DNA from: JAJFFW01 sp038534195
GTDB lineage: Bacteria > Pseudomonadota > Alphaproteobacteria > Caulobacterales > Parvularculaceae
Direction of reading: 5' to 3'
Length of the DNA: 64,000 nucleotides
NCBI GenBank assembly: GCA_038534195.1
Contig: JBCAXE010000001.1
Coordinates: forward strand, 76,157-140,156
Part shown: piece after piece, positions 26,170-34,791 of the stretch
Numbering within the stretch: position 1 is the stretch's first letter
Layout: each line of letters opens with the position of its first letter
Program-made: the position numbers and the translations under genes
Notes under the pieces: generated by a model
What the model saw: the letters and a program-made list of their open reading frames with translations, nothing else
Databases searched by the model: none
Told to the model about the DNA's origin: nothing

Positions 26170-26276
26170 CTTTCATTGTTCCTCTGAACCGCTTTTCGTA
26201 CCGTTGTTCTTCTCAGGGCCCTTATTGAGGCGCCTTCCTGGATTCCGAGAGCGGGGTGAGGCTGTTGGCGGTCGAA

Positions 26277-27248
26277 ATGTCGAAAACGATCCTGTTGCTT
26301 GGCGCCACCGGTACAATCGGGCGCGCGACCGCCCGTGTGCTCCTGGAGCGTGGTCATAAGGTGATATGCGTTGTTCGTCCCGCCAGTCGCGAAAAAGCCG
26401 AGGCCGCCGGCTCCCAGACCAGCGGCAGCACGGTTGAAATCTGTGAAATTGAAAACATCGGCGACGTAGTGGTGCGTGATGGCGCGCCCGTCGACGCAAT
26501 TATCTCTTGCATGGCTTCGCGCACGGGCGTCGCGCGGGACGCCTGGGATGTGGATTATCATGCGCATATGAAGGTGCTGAGGGCCGCCAAAGCTGCGGGC
26601 GTCTGGCAAATGGTGTTATTGTCGGCAATCTGCGTTCAAAAACCGCGCCTCGCTTTTCAGAAAGCAAAACTCGCTTTTGAAGAAGAGTTAGCCGCGTCGG
26701 GCCTTGACTATTCAATCGTTAGACCGACCGCCTACTTCAAATCTTTGTCGGGACAGGTTGAGCGATTGAAAAAAGGCAAATCGTTTGTCGTCTTTGGAAA
26801 CGGTGAACTAACGGCGTGCAAACCCATTAGCGACAGGGATCTAGCGGTCTATATCGCCGATTGTCTCCATAAAGAGGATCGCCGCAACAAGATCTTGGCG
26901 ATCGGCGGCCCTGGTCCAGCGCTGACGCCGCGTGAGCAGGGCGAAATCCTGTTCGAGCTGCTGGGCCGTAAACCTGTATTTCAGAAAACGCCCGTCGCGC
27001 TCTTCGATCTCATTGTGGGTGTCTTAAGTGTTGGCGGCGCGGTCGCGCCGCCGCTCGCCACGAAGGCGGAGCTAGCCCGCATTGGCCGGTATTACGCCAC
27101 TGAATCGATGCTCGTTCTTGATCCTGAAAGCGGCGACTACCGCGCTGATCTCACCCCGTCCACGGGCGCCGATACGCTTAAGGAATACTACAAAGCGATT
27201 ATTAGCGGTGACATCGACGACGACCGGGGCGATCACGCCGTCTTCTGA
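26277..27248 (+). CDS. bciA: Divinyl (proto)chlorophyllide 8-vinyl reductase, BciA type
   Basis: 323 residues from ATG at 26277 (an in-frame GTG at 26256 would add 7 residues). Atypical short-chain/NmrA-like Rossmann protein: NADPH site LLLGATGTIGRA (5-16), then ICVQKPRLAFQKAKLAFE and SIVRPTAYFKSLSGQVER, blocks diagnostic of BciA. It reduces the 8-vinyl group of divinyl chlorophyllide. It lies beyond the puf terminator, so it needs its own promoter in the 107-base gap (none clear). Convergent with hemA. Confidence 0.92.
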   Translation: MSKTILLLGATGTIGRATARVLLERGHKVICVVRPASREKAEAAGSQTSGSTVEICEIENIGDVVVRDGAPVDAIISCMASRTGVARDAWDVDYHAHMKVLRAAKAAGVWQMVLLSAICVQKPRLAFQKAKLAFEEELAASGLDYSIVRPTAYFKSLSGQVERLKKGKSFVVFGNGELTACKPISDRDLAVYIADCLHKEDRRNKILAIGGPGPALTPREQGEILFELLGRKPVFQKTPVALFDLIVGVLSVGGAVAPPLATKAELARIGRYYATESMLVLDPESGDYRADLTPSTGADTLKEYYKAIISGDIDDDRGDHAVF

Positions 27249-27280
27249 GTCGCGGAGTGCGGCGGCGACGTCGGGAACGC

Positions 27281-28495
27281 CTAGGCGACTTGTCTCGCCA
27301 ACGCGCATTGCGACCAGATTTCCGACAGGGCCGAGACGAGGCGCTCGATATCTTCGTCCGTATGCACCGGCGAGGGCGTTAGCCGCAACCGTTCGGACCC
27401 TTTGGGGACTGTCGGGTAGTTGATCGGCTGCACATAGATCCCGTGATTGGCCATGAGCCAATCGCTAATCCATTTGCATTTTACTGGGTCGCCGACCATG
27501 ACGGGGACAATATGGCTTGGATTGTCGAGTGTCGGGATTCCAATTGCGCCGAGACGTTTGCGTAATTTCGCCACGCGATCGCGTTGCGCCATCCGCTCGA
27601 CGTCGCTTCCTTTAAGATGTTGGATTGATGCGCGGGCGCCAGCCGCAACCGCCGGCGGCAGCGCGGTCGTGAAGATAAATCCGGAGGCGAAACTGCGAAT
27701 AAAGTCGCAGAGCGCCTCGGAGGCTGCGATGTAGCCGCCGAGAACGCCGAACGCCTTGCCAAGCGTGCCTTCGATCACCGTCAACCGATCCATCAATCCT
27801 TCGCGCTCAGCAATGCCGCCGCCGCGCGGGCCATAAAGACCGACGGCGTGGACTTCGTCGAGATAGGTCATCGCACCGTACTTGTCCGCGATATCGCAGA
27901 ATTCGGCGATAGGCGCGATATCGCCGTCCATTGAGTAAACTGACTCAAAGGCAATGAGTTTTGCCGCCTCGGGATCGTCTTCCAGAATAAGCCGTTCAAG
28001 ATCCTCGGGATCATTGTGCTTGAAAATTCTTTTCTGGGCTTTGGAATGCCGGATGCCTTCGATCATGGACGCATGGTTCAGGCTGTCAGAGTAGACAATG
28101 CAGTTCGGTATCCGTGATGCGAGTGTACCGAGGGCTGCCCAGTTCGAGACGTAACCGGATGTAAAGATTAGAGCCGCTTCCTTGCCGTGAAGGTCGGCGA
28201 GCTCTTCTTCAAGCAGCACATGATAATGGTTCGTGCCGGAAATATTTCTGGTGCCGCCTGCGCCCGCGCCGCAGCGATCTATCGCCTCATGCATTGCGCT
28301 CACGACTTTCGGATGTTGGCCCATGCCGAGATAGTCGTTGGAGCACCAGACGGAAACTTTCGCCGGGCCGATGTCGCCATGATTGGCGGCGTTCGGAAAT
28401 GATCCGGCTTGACGTTCGATATCTGCGAAAGTGCGGTAGTTGCCTTCTTCGCGCAACTTCTCGAGCTCGCTCGCAAAAAATTTCTGGTAGTCCAT
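27281..28495 (-). CDS. hemA: 5-aminolevulinate synthase
   Basis: 404 residues from ATG at 28495, sharing one base with the puhE stop (TAATG) and with GGAG 7 bases upstream; a longer frame inside puhE is rejected. PLP enzyme of the alpha-oxoamine synthase family: PLP lysine in VIEGTLGKAFG, plus TYLDEVHAVGLYG. It condenses succinyl-CoA and glycine to the first tetrapyrrole precursor. Its place inside the photosynthesis block ties precursor supply to pigment gene expression. A second hemA may exist elsewhere. Confidence 0.96.
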   Translation of the reverse strand: MDYQKFFASELEKLREEGNYRTFADIERQAGSFPNAANHGDIGPAKVSVWCSNDYLGMGQHPKVVSAMHEAIDRCGAGAGGTRNISGTNHYHVLLEEELADLHGKEAALIFTSGYVSNWAALGTLASRIPNCIVYSDSLNHASMIEGIRHSKAQKRIFKHNDPEDLERLILEDDPEAAKLIAFESVYSMDGDIAPIAEFCDIADKYGAMTYLDEVHAVGLYGPRGGGIAEREGLMDRLTVIEGTLGKAFGVLGGYIAASEALCDFIRSFASGFIFTTALPPAVAAGARASIQHLKGSDVERMAQRDRVAKLRKRLGAIGIPTLDNPSHIVPVMVGDPVKCKWISDWLMANHGIYVQPINYPTVPKGSERLRLTPSPVHTDEDIERLVSALSEIWSQCALARQVA

Positions 28496-29295
28496 TACTT
28501 TCTCCATTCCGACGTACGCGTAGTCGATTCTGAGGGGGAGGACGAACGCAACGCCCACTTCCATAGGGCCGCGTCAGGAAGCGGCGCCACCAACGCCCAA
28601 TGCTCAAGAACCGCTAACGTCGCCAGCGATCCAAGCATTATAAGCCCGAGTGATTGAAATGATCCACTAGGCGCTATCGCCGCATGATAAATAATGATGG
28701 CGGTCGCCATCGTCACCAGGGTTATCGCAAGTGGGAAAAACGCCGAAACCGAGCTCTTTTTGAAATAAGATTTCAAGTAAGCGAGGTGAGCCGGCAGGAA
28801 AATGTCCGAAATGTTCGGCGCGCCGAAGAAGATGATCAACTTGGCGCTGAGCCTCATGCCCCAAAGCAGGAAAAACGTCCACGCGGCGATCTGATTGGCC
28901 GCGCCATAGGTTAACGCCAGAAGGGCCGACGCGTGGATCGCGATGGCGAGCTCATGGTAAATGACGGTTTGAGATGAGACGACGAACCGCGGCCAGTCTC
29001 CCAAATTCGGCGGGCAGGGCGTCTTTCGGGGTCCGCTCAAATAGCCGAGCAGGAACATGACCTCGTGCCAGGCCCAGAGGGCGATGCCGATGGCGAAACC
29101 GAGATAGGCAGCGGCAATGCCCGTCTCATTGCGCACGCTCAATAGGCCGATCGTGGCGACGATCACAATCGCGGTAGCGGCGAGCGCCGTCCATTTGAAC
29201 GTGTCCTTCGGCAAGCCGATCAACCACAGGATGACGCCCGTACTGAGCCACCAGGTCAGGACGGCGAAGCCAATGGGTTGAAGGAGTTCGGTCAT
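28495..29295 (-). CDS. puhE: PuhE (DUF3623) photosynthetic complex assembly protein
   Basis: 266 residues from ATG at 29295 (in-frame TTG at 29301 is less likely). About seven hydrophobic segments; the blocks LWAWHEVMFLLGYLSGPRK and FGAPNISDIFLPAHLAYLKSYF are characteristic of PuhE, found with puhA-puhBC in purple bacteria and linked to reaction-centre assembly and pigment levels. It sits between acsF and hemA on the minus strand with overlapping or very short joints. Confidence 0.9.
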   Translation of the reverse strand: MTELLQPIGFAVLTWWLSTGVILWLIGLPKDTFKWTALAATAIVIVATIGLLSVRNETGIAAAYLGFAIGIALWAWHEVMFLLGYLSGPRKTPCPPNLGDWPRFVVSSQTVIYHELAIAIHASALLALTYGAANQIAAWTFFLLWGMRLSAKLIIFFGAPNISDIFLPAHLAYLKSYFKKSSVSAFFPLAITLVTMATAIIIYHAAIAPSGSFQSLGLIMLGSLATLAVLEHWALVAPLPDAALWKWALRSSSPSESTTRTSEWRK

Positions 29296-29313
29296 GCGCA
29301 ATCCGTTCCAGTG

Positions 29314-30402
29314 TTACCAGACAGGGGCGAGCCGAACGCCGGCCGGCAGGTCATTGGATTTCGGTTTCATTATGAAAAGGCGCGCGAAAGCAGCGCCTAT
29401 CGCGATCGCCAGGCCGGCGCGTTTCAGGATCGAGAAACCGCCCTTGTCCTTGAGCGCCTCCATGGCGTCGGCGCGCCGACGGAGTTTTTCGAGCGTTCGA
29501 TGAAAGACCGGATTGTCGATATCGATTTCCACGGGGAAGACCTGGCGGGCGATCTCATTGGTCGTCCGGAAGACCTTCATGTCGTATTCCGTCGGATCGA
29601 CGCCAAGCGCCTGATGAAAGACGGGCCGGCGATGATCGCGCAGATACATGGTCGCGTAGACCGCCAGAATAAAGAACCTGATCCAGAGTTTGTTAGGCCC
29701 GCTCAAAAGTTTCGGGTTGGCGCGCATCAACAGCGCAAAAGCTTCGCCGTGGCGAAATTCATCATTACACCACTGTTCAAACCACTTGAAGATCGGGTGG
29801 AAGCGATACTCCGGATGGCGCTCAAGTTGACGGAATATCGTGATGTAGCGCGCATAGCCAATTTTCTCGGAGAGATAGACGCTATAAAAAATGAATTTCG
29901 GCTTGAAGAAATGATACTTCTTCGTTTTCGTCAGAAAGCCGAGATCGACGCCGATACCGAAATCTTTCAAGACGAAGTTGATGAACCCGGCATGGCGCGC
30001 TTCATCGCGGCTCATATATTTAAAGAGCGCTTTGATATCGGGATTTTCCACATGCTTGACGATTTCTTTGTAAAGCACGCAACCGGAAAACTCCGATGTC
30101 AGGGAACTGACGAGAAAATCAACAAACTCGCGGCGTAACTCAGGCGAAAGCGTTGAAAGAATATTGTCGAATTCGTCGGTTCTCTTGAAGTGGCCTTTGT
30201 TCGGGTCGCTGGCCATTTCTGCGATCAACGCGTCCCACTCCGCGCGCACCGGCGACACGTCGAGTTTGTCCATCGCGTCGAAGTCGGTCGTGTAGAAGCG
30301 CGGGCTTAGAACTGTGTTTTCTATCGCCGCTTCATTCGTATCGAATTCGGCTTGATTGGCGGCGAAGCTCTCGTCGATATTTTCAAGAACATGGGCGCTC
30401 AT
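29314..30402 (-). CDS. acsF: Mg-protoporphyrin IX monomethyl ester oxidative cyclase (aerobic)
   Basis: 362 residues, di-iron protein that uses O2 to close ring E. Carboxylate and His ligands are visible in SGCVLYKEIVKHV, YMSRDEARHAGF and EWDALIAEMASDP. It gives the pathway an oxygen-dependent cyclase, and no anaerobic bchE is seen here. The ATG at 30402 follows GGGAG and shares ATGA with the end of the 101-residue gene, so expression is coupled to it. Confidence 0.96.
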   Translation of the reverse strand: MSAHVLENIDESFAANQAEFDTNEAAIENTVLSPRFYTTDFDAMDKLDVSPVRAEWDALIAEMASDPNKGHFKRTDEFDNILSTLSPELRREFVDFLVSSLTSEFSGCVLYKEIVKHVENPDIKALFKYMSRDEARHAGFINFVLKDFGIGVDLGFLTKTKKYHFFKPKFIFYSVYLSEKIGYARYITIFRQLERHPEYRFHPIFKWFEQWCNDEFRHGEAFALLMRANPKLLSGPNKLWIRFFILAVYATMYLRDHRRPVFHQALGVDPTEYDMKVFRTTNEIARQVFPVEIDIDNPVFHRTLEKLRRRADAMEALKDKGGFSILKRAGLAIAIGAAFARLFIMKPKSNDLPAGVRLAPVW

Positions 30403-30704
30403 GACAATCTCCCAGGTGAAAAGCTGACCTCATAAAGTTCGGTCAGTTCAAATTGCGACTTTAGTCTCATCCAGAGTTTCTCAAACATGTTGGCGCGCAC
30501 GACAGTGGCGCGCCGGCGAAGCGTCAGACTTTCTCCGTAGGGAACGCAAACTGCGTTCCCGTCAACGATGATCCGATCGCCGAGCGTCGGTATAACGCCA
30601 TTGTCGAGCTCCACGTGCGCCTCGAGTGTTTCCATCGTGTGATTGACGCGAATGGTGCAACCAATTGAAAACTGGCGCGTTCGGGATTGATTAGTTTGCG
30701 TCAT
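30399..30704 (-). CDS. Photosynthesis-cluster hypothetical protein between puhC and acsF
   Basis: 101 residues, soluble by composition, with no membrane helix and no motif I can assign. The chain reads as alternating beta segments (IRVNHTMETLEAHVELDNG, GDRIIVDGNAVCVPYGES) and a basic stretch (LRRRATVVRA). It overlaps puhC by 14 bases and acsF by 4. In Rhodobacter a small gene follows puhC at a similar place, but this protein is larger and lacks the membrane helix expected there. The tight overlap with acsF hints at a role with the cyclase; that is inference. Confidence 0.75.
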   Translation of the reverse strand: MTQTNQSRTRQFSIGCTIRVNHTMETLEAHVELDNGVIPTLGDRIIVDGNAVCVPYGESLTLRRRATVVRANMFEKLWMRLKSQFELTELYEVSFSPGRLS

Positions 30705-31152
30705 GGGGGAGCGCCTTTGCGGTGAGCAATTGTGCGAATTCGGCGGCGTTTCCAGCGCCGAAGGCTTCCAGGCCGACGGTTAAATCCGTCGTCGCATCTT
30801 TCAGGATGAGCCGGCCTTCGCGGGTGCGTGCGATTTCGAACGGTGTTTCAGGGCCATGACCATGGACGCGGCGCGTATGGACGACGGCGCGCATCGCTGT
30901 GCGGACAAACCCGCCGGTCGCCGGCGGGTATTCCCAAATACGGTCACCGCTCACGAAATCGTAAACCGCAACGCCGCCGTCGGCTTGATCCCGGAACTGA
31001 ATTTGCCGGCTGTCGACAATATCGATCGTCGGCGCCGCCTGCTTGCCGATGCCGGTGATTGTCGCGAACCCGGTGAAACCAACCGACGCAATGACGAGCG
31101 CGCTCACAGCGAACAAGAGCGGTCGTGGAATTTTTTCAGGGTCGTGCGCCAT
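30691..31152 (-). CDS. puhC: PuhC, photosynthetic complex assembly protein
   Basis: 153 residues. One N-terminal helix (about 10-34, LLFAVSALVIASVGFTGFAT) is followed by a periplasmic domain with QIQFRDQADGGVAVYDFVSG, a recognisable PuhC block. PuhC supports LH1-reaction-centre assembly. It starts 13 bases after puhB ends and overlaps the 101-residue gene, in the order puhA-puhB-puhC seen in purple bacteria. Confidence 0.88.
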   Translation of the reverse strand: MAHDPEKIPRPLLFAVSALVIASVGFTGFATITGIGKQAAPTIDIVDSRQIQFRDQADGGVAVYDFVSGDRIWEYPPATGGFVRTAMRAVVHTRRVHGHGPETPFEIARTREGRLILKDATTDLTVGLEAFGAGNAAEFAQLLTAKALPHDAN

Positions 31153-31165
31153 ATCGAAAATGGTC

Positions 31166-31846
31166 CTATGCGGTTGCCGCGGCTTGTGCGGGCGCCAGCG
31201 CGCCGGCTTGTTCCGGGGAAGGGGTTTCGTTCGTTAGACGGACGGTTGCGGGCGAGTGTGTTTTCATTGCCTTGCAAAGTAGCGCAGCCACTGCGTGCGG
31301 TTCTTTGATCGCGCGCAACATGGGCTGCGGCGCGCCGAATTTGAATGGACGGGTGTGCGGCCACACGCGGAGATAGCCAATACGCGCCGTGTCGTTGACG
31401 GTCATGGCAAGGGAGCCCGCTTTGGTTCCGTGTTTTTTCAGCGCGACCGCTTCGATGATACTGAACGGAATATTGACATATTTCCTGATCGCAAAGCCGA
31501 AACGAAGGACGACGCGCTTGTCGGTGAGCGTATAGATCGTTGACCGGGCCATGGCCCACGCGATCCCGAAAAGAAGCGCGCCGCCAATGATCGCGCTCAA
31601 TAAGGAAGATGTCGCGACATTGATCATTTCGCCGGCGCCGCCGCTGCGTGATTGAATTTCGATCAGGCGCCACGCTGTAAGGAGCACAAAGTAGCCGGCG
31701 ATAAAGCGGACATGAAAGACGTGGATGGCGAAGCTGATCGGTCGCGGCGCGCCTTGCCAGACGATTGTTTCATCATCCGGCAGTTTTTCCGGCAATCCCT
31801 TGATCGGCTCGGGATCGCCGTCTTCTTCGTCATGGAAAAGGCTCAT
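31166..31846 (-). CDS. puhB: PuhB, reaction-centre assembly protein
   Basis: 226 residues from ATG at 31846, which shares ATGA with the puhA stop and has GGAG 8 bases upstream; ATG at 31852 is an alternative too close to that site. The N-terminus (LPEKLPDDETIVWQGAPRP) is followed by three hydrophobic segments and the PH-like block YTLTDKRVVLRFGFAIRKYV. PuhB helps build the reaction centre. Ala/Pro-rich tail. Confidence 0.9.
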   Translation of the reverse strand: MSLFHDEEDGDPEPIKGLPEKLPDDETIVWQGAPRPISFAIHVFHVRFIAGYFVLLTAWRLIEIQSRSGGAGEMINVATSSLLSAIIGGALLFGIAWAMARSTIYTLTDKRVVLRFGFAIRKYVNIPFSIIEAVALKKHGTKAGSLAMTVNDTARIGYLRVWPHTRPFKFGAPQPMLRAIKEPHAVAALLCKAMKTHSPATVRLTNETPSPEQAGALAPAQAAATA

Positions 31847-32625
31847 ATCCATGGCTCCGCACGATCCGGCGAAGCGTAGAGTTTGCCTCCGCCGTAATAG
31901 CCGCAAATCTTGTCTTCCTCGAGCCGGGTGACGCTGTCAGCCAGTCTCGTTTTCGGCACGCCGGAAAACTGCGCTGCATGCAGAGCGTCGACGTCGATCC
32001 GCTTCTGGCCGCCTTTGATTGCGGCGAATGTCATCGGCAGCAACACGCGGTTCGAGGCGCCGTCGTCGCCCGTCTCCACTTCGAGATAGCGGATGACCGC
32101 TTCTGAGCGGTCAACCCAGAGATCGACCACGTCGCCTGCGCGTTTATCATCCGCGCCGTAGACGGTCATGCCGCGCGGATCAGCGTCGCCTTTCGCCACT
32201 TCGAATTCGCGATCCAGCCGGAAGGGGATAATACGGTCCGTGCCGTGAATGGTCAGATCGGGAACATCTTCACGCTCGGCGTAAGACCCGGGGCCTACCT
32301 GCGCCTTCAACGGATCGCCTGTCGGCTCATACGGTGCGCCCGGCCATACGGCGGTGCGGCGCATAGGATGGTCGCGCGTATCGCGCTTGCCGTGAGGGAC
32401 AGAGACTGTTCCGCGCCCATGGGGCAAAATAAATGTCTTTTTCGGCGCGTACCAGAAAACGCCCTGGTCTTCGAGCTTGCCGGTGGTGTCCTCTTCGAGC
32501 GGATAGCCTTCGCGCCGGTCTTCACGGCGCAGGTAAAAGATCAGCCCGAAAAAGAAGAGCGTAAACGCCCATAAGGTGACATCCACCATATCGACGCCTT
32601 GGACAAATTCTCCACTGAAGATCAT
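31843..32625 (-). CDS. puhA: Reaction centre H subunit
   Basis: 260 residues: one N-terminal transmembrane helix (about 12-32) then FYLRREDRREGYPLE and the cytosolic PRC-barrel domain (LPMTFAAIKGG, AAQFSGVPKT). It caps the L/M core on the cytosolic side and guides proton flow to the secondary quinone. GGAGAAA lies 5 bases before the ATG. Next in line is puhB. Confidence 0.97.
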   Translation of the reverse strand: MIFSGEFVQGVDMVDVTLWAFTLFFFGLIFYLRREDRREGYPLEEDTTGKLEDQGVFWYAPKKTFILPHGRGTVSVPHGKRDTRDHPMRRTAVWPGAPYEPTGDPLKAQVGPGSYAEREDVPDLTIHGTDRIIPFRLDREFEVAKGDADPRGMTVYGADDKRAGDVVDLWVDRSEAVIRYLEVETGDDGASNRVLLPMTFAAIKGGQKRIDVDALHAAQFSGVPKTRLADSVTRLEEDKICGYYGGGKLYASPDRAEPWI

Positions 32626-32648
32626 GTTTTTCTCCTTATGGTCACGGG

Positions 32649-34091
32649 TTAGCCGGGAAACGCCGCCAGCCCGAATTTCGATTCTTTCTCTTTGGTTACC
32701 TCTGGGGAAAGCCTTGCGAGCGGTCCGATGACGATCAGCGTCATGAACAACAACAGGATTTCCAAATGATAGACCGCCATGTAGCCGATGGCGGGACTGG
32801 TCAGCGCGGGACCGAGAGCGCTTGTCTCAGCAAGTTGGCTGATCACGTCTTTCGCCGCGCCGCCGAATGCGATCGCCACGCCCGCCATGCTTGCCTGAAC
32901 GGCGCCCCATGCGCCAAGCGCAATGCCGCTGTCCGTGTTTTTTGCGAGCGCCATTGTCGCCGTTAGGGTGCATACGGAAAAAAGACCGCCGCCGAAGCCG
33001 ATCAGCGCGACGCCGAAGCGGAACAGATTCGCGGATTTCAACGGCTCGGCGAAGATGACGGCCGAAAATGCAATCAGGCCGATCACCGCGCCGATCCCGG
33101 CGAGGCGGTGCGCTTCCGCGCCGCGCATCAAACGATGGCCCGCAAGCGCGAAACCGGCGAGGGTCCCGACAGCGAAGATCGCTGTTAAATACGTCGTCTG
33201 ACTGACCGACAGAGACAGAATTTCGCCGCCATAGGGCTCAAGCAGAACATCCTGCATAGAAAATGCGGCGGCCCCGAGACCCACGCCGAAAAGCAAGCGC
33301 ACGGCGCGCGGTTCGCTTTTTAGATTCGCCCAGGATTGACCAAAGGTGAGACGATCCCGGTTCGGATCGGTCATCGCTGTGTCGCGTACTTCCTGTTTCC
33401 AGAGCGCCGCCATATTCATCGCCATGGAAACGAGGGCCGCGCCCTGGATCACTTTAATCAATCGTGCGGGCGAGAAATCGGAAAGAAGCGCGCCGAACGT
33501 CACCGCGCTTGCGCCCATACCGACGAGCAGCATGACATATAACAAAGCGACGACGCGCGGCCGGTTTTCCTCCGGCGCAATATCCGTCGCCAACGCCAGG
33601 CCGGCGGTTTGGGTCATATGAATGCCGGCGCCGAGTAAGAGGAACGCGATTGCGGCGCCGATGCGGCCGACCCATTCTGGTCCGACCGATGCGTCCGACA
33701 GCACCAGCATGGCGAAGGGCATCACGGCGAGACCGCCAAACTGCAAAAGAGAACCGAGGAGAATATAAGGCCCGCGCCGCCAACCGAGGACCGAGCGATG
33801 GGTGTCCGAGCGATGGCCGATCAGTGCGCGAAACGGCGCAAAGACGAGCGGCAGGGATACCATCAGCGCTACTAGCCAAGTGGGCACGCCAAGCTCGACG
33901 ATCATGACGCGATTGACGGTGCCCGTCAGCAGAACAAGCGCCATGCCCACGGAGACCTGGAAGAGCGACAGACGCAAAAGCCGTCCGAGCGGCAACGTAT
34001 CGCTCGCCGCGTCGGCGAACGGCAGGAATCGGGTTCCTGCGCCGGCCCAGAACTTGGCCGCCTCTGCGTTATGATCCCGTTTTGCGGTCAC
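32649..34091 (-). CDS. lhaA: LhaA, PucC-family LH1 assembly transporter-like protein
   Basis: 480 residues from GTG at 34091, sharing GTGA with the bchM stop. About twelve membrane segments of the PucC/MFS group; LTGTVNRVMIVELGVP and PFRALIGHRSDTHRSVLGWRRGPYI (split here by residue variation) are family blocks. LhaA is needed for LH1 assembly, probably helping load pigments. It lies between bchM and puhA, as in Rhodobacter. A second PucC-family gene (bch2) lies at 46.5 kb. Confidence 0.92.
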   Translation of the reverse strand: MTAKRDHNAEAAKFWAGAGTRFLPFADAASDTLPLGRLLRLSLFQVSVGMALVLLTGTVNRVMIVELGVPTWLVALMVSLPLVFAPFRALIGHRSDTHRSVLGWRRGPYILLGSLLQFGGLAVMPFAMLVLSDASVGPEWVGRIGAAIAFLLLGAGIHMTQTAGLALATDIAPEENRPRVVALLYVMLLVGMGASAVTFGALLSDFSPARLIKVIQGAALVSMAMNMAALWKQEVRDTAMTDPNRDRLTFGQSWANLKSEPRAVRLLFGVGLGAAAFSMQDVLLEPYGGEILSLSVSQTTYLTAIFAVGTLAGFALAGHRLMRGAEAHRLAGIGAVIGLIAFSAVIFAEPLKSANLFRFGVALIGFGGGLFSVCTLTATMALAKNTDSGIALGAWGAVQASMAGVAIAFGGAAKDVISQLAETSALGPALTSPAIGYMAVYHLEILLLFMTLIVIGPLARLSPEVTKEKESKFGLAAFPG

Positions 34092-34789
34092 CGGGCGTTT
34101 AGCTCCATCGCGTTTGAAATATAAAATCCGGATTGCACGCGATGACTTTTCATCTGCGTCCATCCATTAAGATCGGCCGACTCTGAAATCAGGGTTTGAA
34201 GCTTTTTCTCTGCCACCGGCTGGATCGCCGGCGAGCGATCGGCGCGGGGGAAAAACTGTCCGACTGCGTGCATGGTTGCGAGCAGCGGCGTTTTCGGCGC
34301 GAATGTAAAAAGGATTGATGACGACGTCCGCGCTGCAAAGCCCTCAAGTACACGGACAATGTCAGGCGCTGCGTAGTGAATAAGCGAATCCATCGCCACA
34401 ACATGGTCGAACGATCCGAGCGCAGGATCAAACATGTCGCCTGTGACGAATTCGATTGCCCCTTTTGTTGGGGCGGCGCCGTAACGTTCGCGCGCAAGAT
34501 CAAGGAGCGTTTTTGATAAGTCGACGCCGACGACGTCCGCCCCGCGTTGCGCCGCTTCAAAGGAAAACTGTCCTGCGCCGCAACCGGCGTCGAGTATGCG
34601 GTGACCGGTGAGGTCAGAAGGAAGCGCATTGAGAAGATTAGCGCGCATTGCGTCGCGGCCGGCGCGCACTGTCGCCCGCACTCCGCTGACCGGCGCGTCC
34701 GAAGTCAGCTTAGCCCAGGCATCTGCCGCCGTGCGGTCGAAATAAGTCTCGAGCTGGGATTTTTTCTCAGTATAGGTTGTGGAATTCAT
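34088..34789 (-). CDS. bchM: Mg-protoporphyrin IX O-methyltransferase
   Basis: 233 residues from ATG at 34789, two bases after the bchL stop; a TTG at 34795 would overlap bchL. SAM-binding motif ILDAGCGAGQFSFEA, with VVAMDSLIHYA. It methylates the ring C propionate before AcsF closes ring E. Overlaps lhaA by 4 bases. The family N-terminal block ETYFDRTAADAWAKL is present. Confidence 0.94.
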   Translation of the reverse strand: MNSTTYTEKKSQLETYFDRTAADAWAKLTSDAPVSGVRATVRAGRDAMRANLLNALPSDLTGHRILDAGCGAGQFSFEAAQRGADVVGVDLSKTLLDLARERYGAAPTKGAIEFVTGDMFDPALGSFDHVVAMDSLIHYAAPDIVRVLEGFAARTSSSILFTFAPKTPLLATMHAVGQFFPRADRSPAIQPVAEKKLQTLISESADLNGWTQMKSHRVQSGFYISNAMELNAR

Positions 34790-34791
34790 GA

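Noticed and set aside
27249..27280. Weak inverted repeat between bciA and hemA as a shared terminator
   Set aside because: Only a 5-bp stem with an 11-base loop and no T-run.
29278..30138. Plus-strand frame antisense to acsF
   Set aside because: acsF is unmistakable on the minus strand.
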